Source of the DNA: JAADHX01 sp964569385
GTDB lineage: Bacteria; Actinomycetota; Acidimicrobiia; Acidimicrobiales; Poriferisodalaceae
Reading direction: 5' to 3'
Length of the DNA: 64,000 nt
Assembly (NCBI GenBank): GCA_964569385.1
Contig: CAZMUM010000029.1
Coordinates: forward strand, 1 to 64,000
The position numbers and the translations under genes were made by a program. Below are positions 58,284 to 64,000 of the stretch, piece by piece; positions within the stretch are counted from its first letter, which is position 1; every line of letters begins with the position of its first letter. The notes beneath the pieces are model-generated. The model ran no database searches. It worked only from the letters and a program-made list of their open reading frames with translations, and had not been told where the DNA came from.

Positions 58284-59010
58284 CCATCCGAGCTGCGGCC
58301 ACCAGGGCGGCAACGATAAGAAGCCACCTGACCCAACCAGCGCCCTTCTTGATGGCGACCCTGGCCGAAAAGTAGGCCCCGCTGGCCTGGCCGACGGCCA
58401 ATACCAGACCCATCGCCAAATTTACTTGTCCGGCCAATGCGAACACGAGCAGCGAGATCCACGTGTAGCTGGCGATCAGCAGCACCTTGCTGGCGTTGGC
58501 TTCTACGAGCTGTAGACCGGTACCAAACACCATCGCGGCGAGAATGAAGAAGCCAACACCAGCCTGTATGAAACCGCCGTACAGCCCGACAAGGAAGAAC
58601 ACGATGCTTGTCCATGGCTGAAAGAGACGGGCTTCGGCGCCTTCAAGCCAACGATTGGGCTTCAGAAGCACCGAGATGACCACGATCACCAGAGCCACCG
58701 CAAAGAATCGTTTCATGGCGTCGGCTGGCAGTTGGGCTGCTACTACCGAGCCAATTATGGCCCCGGTAACAGCGGCGGGGATAAGCGGACCGGTCTGTTG
58801 CCAGCGCACGGTCTTTCCCTTGGAGTACGCATGAAGGCTCGACAGGTTCCCTACCAGGATTGCGACACGGTTTGTACCGTTGGCCGTGCTGGCATCGAGA
58901 AGCTCGGTAAGTACCGGAAGCGTGAGGGCCGAGCCTCCGCCCGCGACCGCGTTGATGAAGCCAGAACCGAATCCGGCCGCGATCAGAATTAGAGCGTCGG
59001 TGAGGCTCAC
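58273..59010 (-). CDS. TauE/SafE-family sulfite/anion permease
   Basis: A 245-residue membrane protein of the TSUP family. It shows two repeat halves with FGSGFINAVAGGGSALTLPVL at the start and GLYGGFIQAGVGFFILAAM in the second half, both characteristic. Eight hydrophobic helices are predicted. Members export sulfite, sulfoacetate or other organosulfur anions; the substrate is not given by sequence. GTG 59010 (VSLTDALILIAAG) is chosen; a TTG at 59043 is in frame but overlaps the upstream APH-type gene. It is downstream of that gene in the same orientation. Confidence 0.87.
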   Translation of the reverse strand: MSLTDALILIAAGFGSGFINAVAGGGSALTLPVLTELLDASTANGTNRVAILVGNLSSLHAYSKGKTVRWQQTGPLIPAAVTGAIIGSVVAAQLPADAMKRFFAVALVIVVISVLLKPNRWLEGAEARLFQPWTSIVFFLVGLYGGFIQAGVGFFILAAMVFGTGLQLVEANASKVLLIASYTWISLLVFALAGQVNLAMGLVLAVGQASGAYFSARVAIKKGAGWVRWLLIVAALVAAARMATS

Positions 59011-59020
59011 GAAACGGTGC

Positions 59021-60067
59021 CTAGATACCCTCGGCGTCGGCAATATCTGCCGCTTGATCTATTAGGGCGATGCTTCGGGTCAGCAGCAGGTCGACATCGA
59101 TGCCTTCGCTGCTCTTTTGGCCGCGGCGATACCTCGCGTAGACGCCGTGAGCAATACAAGCACTCTTGAAAAAGTTGAACGCGCGGTAGTAGCCGAGCCT
59201 CGCCAAATCGGCGCCTGTTTGTTCGGCGTACCGCTCGACGAGGGCTTCTGGGGCCATCATGCCGTGAGCCGTCGTTGGGCCAAGGGGCGGCCCCACCGAG
59301 CCCGCCGGCACGGTCCAGGCGTTCAGCGAGTACGCAAAGTCGGCCAGCGGGTCGCCAAGCGTTGCTATTTCCCAGTCGAGGACTGCACTGACAGTGCCGT
59401 CGCGGTTGAGCATCACGTTGTGCAGTCCATAGTCGCCGTGTACGACCCGGGCTTGGCCCGCATCTGGCACCGCTGCTAGCAGCCGTCCATGGAGGTCGTG
59501 CACCCTAGCGTCGTCGTATTCGGCAGCTTCGGCCGACGCTGTCCAGGAGCCGTACCAAGTTCGCAACTGCCGCTGCACGTACCCGTCGTGGCGCCCGAGG
59601 TCGCCAAGGCCAATCTCGTCGGGGTCGAGGTTGTGCAGGGCCGCCAACATGTCGATGAACGACTCGCCAACTCTGGCTCTGGCCGCAACGTCGAGCCAGC
59701 CCTCGACATCGTCGCGGCTGTACATAGCTTTGCCTTGGACTCTGCTCATCACGTAGAAGTTGGCGCCGGTGACGGTCGGGTCGGCGCAGAATCCATGCGG
59801 AACAGGTGCCCGAACTTGGGTGCCATGCAGTGCCGAAATGATCTTCCACTCTCGTCCCATGTCGTGAGCCTTGGGGAGCAGCTGACCCTCGGGCGGTCGC
59901 CTAACTACGGCTTCGGCACCGTTGGCCGATGTGAGCAAGTAGGTCAGATTGGAGTGACCGCCGAGTAGTCGGGTCCACTTGAAGGGACCGACCAGCCCCA
60001 GACTCTCGTCGATGTTGGCCTCGACCCAGGCCTCGACCGCCCCAACATCGTAGCCAGCGATTTCCAT
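59021..60067 (-). CDS. APH-family phosphotransferase (ACAD10/11 kinase-like)
   Basis: A 348-residue kinase-fold protein. LLGGHSNLTYLL and AVVRRPP form the N-lobe; VVHGDYGLHNVMLNRDG is the catalytic loop and LDWEIATLGDPLADFAYSL the metal motif. Proteins of this type, fused to or beside acyl-CoA dehydrogenases, phosphorylate 4-hydroxyacyl-CoA in fatty-acid degradation; that is a tentative link as no dehydrogenase is near. ATG 60067 (MEIAGYDV) fits better than one nine bases earlier. Divergent from the CinA-like gene. Confidence 0.85.
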   Translation of the reverse strand: MEIAGYDVGAVEAWVEANIDESLGLVGPFKWTRLLGGHSNLTYLLTSANGAEAVVRRPPEGQLLPKAHDMGREWKIISALHGTQVRAPVPHGFCADPTVTGANFYVMSRVQGKAMYSRDDVEGWLDVAARARVGESFIDMLAALHNLDPDEIGLGDLGRHDGYVQRQLRTWYGSWTASAEAAEYDDARVHDLHGRLLAAVPDAGQARVVHGDYGLHNVMLNRDGTVSAVLDWEIATLGDPLADFAYSLNAWTVPAGSVGPPLGPTTAHGMMAPEALVERYAEQTGADLARLGYYRAFNFFKSACIAHGVYARYRRGQKSSEGIDVDLLLTRSIALIDQAADIADAEGI

Positions 60068-60091
60068 GGCGCCCAATAGTAGTGTGACGCG

Positions 60092-60604
60092 GTGAACTCC
60101 GAACCTGACCCTATGGGCGACCGGTTAGATCTCATCGAAGCCATCCACCGCACCGCCACCAAGCTGGTGGTCGTAGTCACTGGTGGGGGCGCTACTGCGA
60201 TCTCAGACTTGTTGTCGGTGCCCGGAGCATCGAAAACCATAATTGAGGCCGTTATCCCGTACGAGACTACGGCCAGGGCGTCTTGGCTCATCGACGCCGC
60301 CGGCGGTTCCGACCGCGAAACTGCGGCCGACATGGCCAAGGTGGCGGCTGGGCGAGCAGCCAGATTCGTGCCAGATGGCCCGGTCGCAGGTGTGGCCTGC
60401 ACGGCGGCTCTGGCCACGATCCGAGACCGTCGAGGGTCCGATCGGGCGTACCTAGCGGTGGCCGATTCCACGGGTGTCACCCACGAGCGCCTGGTCGAGC
60501 TCCGTCGCGTCGATGGTCGCGCCGAGCAAGAACGATTGGTAGCCGACGCGCTGCTAGAGATGTGCGCGGTTGCGTGCGGCCTTGGTCCAGCAGGTGAATC
60601 ATGA
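60092..60604 (+). CDS. CinA-like (PncC-fold) protein
   Basis: A 170-residue protein of the CinA C-terminal domain type: LVVVVTGGGATAISDLLSVPGASKTIIEAVIPY is the glycine-rich loop region, and VAGVACTAALATIRDRRGSDRAY the middle. True PncC amidases deamidate nicotinamide mononucleotide. Here the usual catalytic SxxT motif is not evident and TGGG replaces the canonical ESCTGG, so the reaction may differ. GTG 60092. It overlaps the next gene as ATGA. Confidence 0.78.
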   Translation: MNSEPDPMGDRLDLIEAIHRTATKLVVVVTGGGATAISDLLSVPGASKTIIEAVIPYETTARASWLIDAAGGSDRETAADMAKVAAGRAARFVPDGPVAGVACTAALATIRDRRGSDRAYLAVADSTGVTHERLVELRRVDGRAEQERLVADALLEMCAVACGLGPAGES

Positions 60605-61803
60605 CCAACAACCCGATCGACGTCGACTACGAACGGTCGATCACCCCCGGGTGCGCCAATAGGGCTCACTTCAATCATGCGGGTTCGTCCCTACCGACCC
60701 GCCAAACTGTCGATACCCAGGTCGAATACCTTCATCGTGAAGCCGAAATTGGCGGTTACGAAGCAGCCGACGAGGCCCGCGACCGCATCGAGGCGGTGTA
60801 CACCAGCGTGGCCAGCCTGGTGCACTGTAAGCCAACCGAGATTGCCCTTGTTGAGAATGCAACCGTGGCTTGGCAACAAGCATTTTCGGCCATGACCGCC
60901 AACATGGGCAATGGCGACCGTCTGTTAACCGCTAGAGCCGAGTACGGGGCCAACATCGTTGCCTACATCCAACTCGAACGCGAACGTGGGGTTTCGGTGG
61001 AGGTAATCCCCGACGACGAGCACGGAGCGACTTCGGCTGCTGCCCTAGCCGACATGATCGACGACCGGGTGAGCCTTGTCGCAGTCACGCACCTGCCAAC
61101 TAATGGTGGCCTCATCAACCCGGCCGCCGACATCGGCGACGTCTGTAAGGCCGCCGGTGTGCGTTATCTGCTCGACGCCTGTCAGGCTGCTGGCCAACTC
61201 GACCTCGATGTTGAAACAGTCGGCTGCGATGCGCTCACTGTCACCGGCAGAAAGTACCTCCGCGGCCCGCGTGGTACGGGCTTCTTGTACATGTCTCAGG
61301 AGTTGCTCGATACTGGTGTCGAGTCTTCGGTCATGGACCACATGGCCGCCGACCTGGTGTCGCCCACCCAATACGTGGCCCGCACCGATGCGCGACGGTT
61401 CGAGAACTGGGAGAACAACTACGCGTCGATACTCGGGCTCGGAGTCGCTGTCGACCATGCGCTGAGGCTCGGGCTGGCAAACATCGAACCCGTCGTACTA
61501 AGTCAAGCAGCCCGACTTCGCGACGAGCTCGCCAGCATCGATGGCGTCGAAGTCACCGATATCGGACAGCACCGCAGCGGGATTTGCACGTTCATGATCG
61601 ACGCCATCGCGCCTGGCGACATCAAGTCCCACCTGGCCAAACACGCCGTCAACGTGTCTACCAGCAGCCCCGTCAGCACGATCTACGACTCGACTCACAG
61701 GTCGTTACCAACGGTGGTGCGGGCATCGGTTCACTACCTGACAACCAACACAGAGATAGCGCTGCTTAGCCAACTCGTTTCCGAAATGGCCAGCTCACGC
61801 TGA
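60601..61803 (+). CDS. Class V aminotransferase-fold PLP enzyme
   Basis: A 400-residue PLP enzyme of the NifS/kynureninase fold. The PLP pocket is seen in NATVAWQQAFSAM, THLPTNGGLINPAADIG, YLLDACQAAGQLDLDVETVG (Asp and Gln to the pyridine ring) and ALTVTGRKYLRGPRGTGFLY, with the Schiff-base Lys. No loop Cys typical of cysteine desulfurases is apparent, so an isopenicillin-N-epimerase-like or lyase activity is more likely. It overlaps the CinA-like gene by four bases. Confidence 0.88.
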   Translation: MTNNPIDVDYERSITPGCANRAHFNHAGSSLPTRQTVDTQVEYLHREAEIGGYEAADEARDRIEAVYTSVASLVHCKPTEIALVENATVAWQQAFSAMTANMGNGDRLLTARAEYGANIVAYIQLERERGVSVEVIPDDEHGATSAAALADMIDDRVSLVAVTHLPTNGGLINPAADIGDVCKAAGVRYLLDACQAAGQLDLDVETVGCDALTVTGRKYLRGPRGTGFLYMSQELLDTGVESSVMDHMAADLVSPTQYVARTDARRFENWENNYASILGLGVAVDHALRLGLANIEPVVLSQAARLRDELASIDGVEVTDIGQHRSGICTFMIDAIAPGDIKSHLAKHAVNVSTSSPVSTIYDSTHRSLPTVVRASVHYLTTNTEIALLSQLVSEMASSR

Positions 61804-61854
61804 TCCACGCTGCCTCGAATGGCACACCTGGGCCCCTCGCTACACGTCGCGTCG

Positions 61855-62601
61855 TCACCGAGCGAGGAGCCGGAACGCAGCACGACCGCGATCGGCCGCG
61901 TCTAGCGGGAGGCTGGCCCATGCGCGGTGGTCGGCGTTGGCCATTTCTGTCCGAGAGCGAAGTCGCTTCCGGTCCTTGTTCGTGAGTTGATTGCCGAGCT
62001 CGATCGGATCATCGACAAGGCTCAGCAGGAGGACGAGATCGAGTCGCTGTGCGTCGGGCACATCATCGACGCCCACAGCGACTGCCTTGCTGACGATGGC
62101 TCCAAGCAGCGACGGCCGCGGTACGAGCCCTTGATACTCGCCGAAGGCCACCGGTACCAGTTCGGTCCGATCGAGCGCTTGCGTGCCGCCGGGGACTTGC
62201 AGCGTCCGACCCGGCGGTGTGGTGGTCAGGTCGGTCCGCGGGCCGAGACCCTCTGGAGCGAGCACGTCGACGCTCACGCCACAGCGCCGGTAGCGGTGTG
62301 CGATGCCTTCGGGCGATGCGCCCACGAGCACGAAGCCAGCTGCCTCGATGGCCAAAACGAACTCTCTCACCCCTCCGGTCACGACTCGAGCGTTGACCAG
62401 CACGTCGAGATCGGTCGATACCCGTGGCGGCGCCACCCCGTGTTCCATCGCATGGAGGAACACCATTTGCCCACCGATGAGGGTCCACTCCCCCGGCCGC
62501 AGTGCGGCCAGTTCGATGAGCGCCAACCAGAGCTCATCGTCATGGCCGGGCAGCGTGGGCAGGATCACTGGATCTCGGTCGACGACCGGCCAACCGCTCA
62601 C
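61855..62601 (-). CDS. AbiEii-like nucleotidyltransferase, probable toxin
   Basis: A 248-residue protein starting at the GTG that overlaps the upstream stop (GTGA); the longer frame to 62715 is rejected. WTLIGGQMVFLHAM and PRVSTDLDVLVN give the nucleotidyltransferase GG(x)nS and DxD pattern. SVDVLAPEGLG follows with a further acidic residue. Proteins of this fold act as toxins of type IV-like AbiE or MenAT systems by modifying tRNA or other targets. The upstream HTH gene would be the antitoxin. The C-terminal region is Arg/Ala-rich. Confidence 0.75.
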   Translation of the reverse strand: MSGWPVVDRDPVILPTLPGHDDELWLALIELAALRPGEWTLIGGQMVFLHAMEHGVAPPRVSTDLDVLVNARVVTGGVREFVLAIEAAGFVLVGASPEGIAHRYRRCGVSVDVLAPEGLGPRTDLTTTPPGRTLQVPGGTQALDRTELVPVAFGEYQGLVPRPSLLGAIVSKAVAVGVDDVPDAQRLDLVLLLSLVDDPIELGNQLTNKDRKRLRSRTEMANADHRAWASLPLDAADRGRAAFRLLAR

Positions 62602-63263
62602 AGGTGCTCCAACAGTTGGGCGCCAGCCCGGCGAGCGCGAGGATCGTCGGAATCGAGGAGATCTACAGCGATGACGGCTTGACCCGCTGAACGTTGGCTT
62701 GGCCCGAACGGCCACACCACATCACTGACGATCCGCAACGACACGTTCGGACGAGCCGCTTGGTCATCGAGCCCGAGGAGCGACACAAACTCGTCAAGAT
62801 CGCCCTCGCGCAAGTAGCCCTCGAAGCCGTTGCCCGCCACCAGATCCGCCCCGTGCTCGGCCGCTGCGCTGATGCCAGAGCGCACCACCTCAGGAGCTTC
62901 GGCCAGCCGATCGAGCACACCGGGGTGAGCGTAGAACCGTCGTCGTTTTGCCCGTGCGCCGAGGCGACCAGCAATATCTCCGAGTCCCTGGGCCAGCCGT
63001 TTCCTGGCCCGAGACCGCTCGACTGGTGACAGGTCGAGCTCCCGCCCATCAGCTAGCTCAAGCACCGCCCACGCCGACCTAGGGCTCCATGGGCGGCCGA
63101 CTTCGGGGCGGCGATGTTGAACATGGCGCAACTGTTCGGCGTCGATCACCCAAGCCCGACCAACTCGCTCTGCAGATAGCACACCATCTGCGAGCATCTG
63201 TCGCACCCGCCGCGGGCTCACCCCCAACTCTTCGGCGGCATCGACGACGCTCAACATGGACAT
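62598..63263 (-). CDS. HTH (excisionase/MerR-like) antitoxin partner
   Basis: A 221-residue protein. Residues 3-50 form an excisionase-type DNA-binding HTH (LSVVDAAEELGVSPRRVRQM, LSAERVGRAWVIDAEQL). The C-terminal 170 residues are helical, with RSRARKRLAQGLGDIAGRLG and ISAAAEHGADLVAGNGFEGY, and probably bind the toxin. It overlaps the nucleotidyltransferase by four bases, in the order usual for antitoxin-toxin pairs. An inverted repeat eight bases upstream of the start is a candidate autoregulatory operator. Confidence 0.75.
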   Translation of the reverse strand: MSMLSVVDAAEELGVSPRRVRQMLADGVLSAERVGRAWVIDAEQLRHVQHRRPEVGRPWSPRSAWAVLELADGRELDLSPVERSRARKRLAQGLGDIAGRLGARAKRRRFYAHPGVLDRLAEAPEVVRSGISAAAEHGADLVAGNGFEGYLREGDLDEFVSLLGLDDQAARPNVSLRIVSDVVWPFGPSQRSAGQAVIAVDLLDSDDPRARRAGAQLLEHL

Positions 63264-63270
63264 GACTAAA

Positions 63271-63290
63271 TACTACCGTTAGCGGAAATA
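63271..63290. promoter_or_regulatory. Candidate operator of the toxin-antitoxin pair
   Basis: TACTACCG (63271-63278) and CGGAAATA (63283-63290) are inverted around TTAG, pairing at 6 of 8 positions. It lies just upstream of the HTH gene's ATG. Binding by the HTH protein is inferred from position only. Confidence 0.4.
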
Positions 63291-63354
63291 ATATGCAACC
63301 CAATCAAACACGCCTAGACACGGAACAATTCCGGGCTGATCTACACTCGCTCGA

Positions 63355-64000
63355 ATGGCAGATAACCCGGTATCGGAGATATTCGACCCCTCGTTGTGGG
63401 ACGAGGTGCCCGGATACGAGTTTACCGACATCACCTATCACCGGGCTAAGGCCCATGGCACCGTACGGATTGCGTTCGACCGCCCTGAGGTGCGAAACGC
63501 GTTCAGGCCAAACACCGTCGACGAGCTCTACCGTGCACTCGACCATGCCCGAATGTCGTCCGACGTTGGTTGCGTGCTTCTAACCGGGAACGGACCATCG
63601 GCGAAGGACGGCGGCTGGGCATTCTGCTCGGGGGGCGACCAGCGAATCCGGGGCCGAGACGGGTACATGTACGCCGAGGGCGATACTGCCGACTCGATCG
63701 ACCCGGCGCGTACCGGTCGACTGCACATACTCGAGGTACAGCGGCTTATGCGCACCATGCCAAAGGTAGTCATTTGTGTTGTCCCCGGTTGGGCCGTGGG
63801 CGGTGGCCACTCGCTCCATGTTGTGGCCGATCTAACGATCGCCAGCCGCCAACACGGCTTTTTCAAACAAACTGACACTGCAGTTGCCAGCTTCGATGGT
63901 GGGTTTGGGTCGGCCTACTTGGCCAAACAAGTGGGCCAGAAGTTCGCCAGAGAGATTTTCTTTCTTGGACGCACCTATTCGGCCGCCGACGCCCACCGAC
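63355..64000 (+). CDS. menB: 1,4-dihydroxy-2-naphthoyl-CoA synthase (partial)
   Basis: The first 215 residues of a crotonase-fold MenB, cut by the window end. It closes the naphthoate ring of menaquinone from o-succinylbenzoyl-CoA. YEFTDITYHRAKAHGTVRIA and FDRPEVRNAFRPNTVDELY start the domain; GWAFCSGGDQRIRG and WAVGGGHSLHVVADLTIAS give oxyanion-hole segments, and FKQTDTAVASFDGGFGSAYL is diagnostic for MenB over other crotonases. ATG 63355 gives the family N-terminus. Confidence 0.93.
   Translation, partial: MADNPVSEIFDPSLWDEVPGYEFTDITYHRAKAHGTVRIAFDRPEVRNAFRPNTVDELYRALDHARMSSDVGCVLLTGNGPSAKDGGWAFCSGGDQRIRGRDGYMYAEGDTADSIDPARTGRLHILEVQRLMRTMPKVVICVVPGWAVGGGHSLHVVADLTIASRQHGFFKQTDTAVASFDGGFGSAYLAKQVGQKFAREIFFLGRTYSAADAHR

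Noticed and set aside
62602..62715. Longer N-terminus of the nucleotidyltransferase
   Set aside because: Its Arg/Ser-rich residues are the antitoxin gene read in another frame; the GTGA overlap gives a clear start.

Overview
The window reads as a chromosomal segment of a high-GC actinobacterium, most likely a member of the Acidimicrobiia (Ilumatobacter-like). The inference rests on a mycothiol-type thioredoxin-fold reductase, a DUF3097 protein, monomeric isocitrate dehydrogenase, long-form HisG, actinobacterial DinB and DUF2510 proteins, many GTG starts and widespread ATGA/GTGA operon overlaps. No rRNA, tRNA, CRISPR array or intact insertion sequence was seen.

Layout. 0-7.6 kb: edge of a Gly-rich DUF222-like gene behind a LexA-like box, monomeric icd, a three-gene ABC-2 exporter and a protein with an RGG-like region. 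7.8-12.3 kb: overlapping parC-parE (topoisomerase IV type). 12.3-24.2 kb: secreted esterase, a decayed metallo-hydrolase, a methyltransferase gene bracketed by palindromic repeats, a large PEP-synthase-like lipoprotein, yaaA, an APH-family kinase and a membrane protein fused to a PLC-like domain. 24.2-27.6 kb: acyl-CoA ligase, DinB, hisE, hisG. 28.5-29.8 kb: a 224-bp duplication of the 3' end of an aldehyde dehydrogenase gene flanks two small zinc-ribbon membrane genes. 29.6-35.8 kb: divergent catabolic cluster (ALDH and FAH-type hydrolase one way; ADC-like, P450, extradiol dioxygenase and class-I amidotransferase the other) around a perfect 14-bp palindrome. 35.8-38 kb: a graveyard of truncated toxin-type genes (Fic, zeta-like). 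38-51 kb: housekeeping and metabolic operons, including MarR-scramblase-SelO-DUF2237, an operon S26-like/TauD/HyuA, and two CitE-type lyases. 51-64 kb: secreted beta-propeller protein, DUF3097, a 5'-truncated methyltransferase, RHH protein, DUF4349 lipoprotein, TauE, an APH-like kinase, CinA-like and class-V PLP enzymes, an HTH/nucleotidyltransferase toxin-antitoxin pair, and the start of menB.

The most interesting signal is at 47977-48582. A gene of the mycothiol-dependent Rv2466c-like (DsbA-fold) family has an in-frame TGA exactly at the nucleophilic Cys of its CPWC site (codon 11). It has a strong ribosome binding site upstream and, 14 nt after the TGA, a perfect 7-bp stem with an AGGUG loop resembling a bacterial SECIS. 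This looks like a selenoprotein. Other notable items are a family of 44-nt palindromes (four copies, with paired changes in the stem), an S26 peptidase homologue lacking the catalytic Lys, and a domain-permuted PPDK-like lipoprotein.
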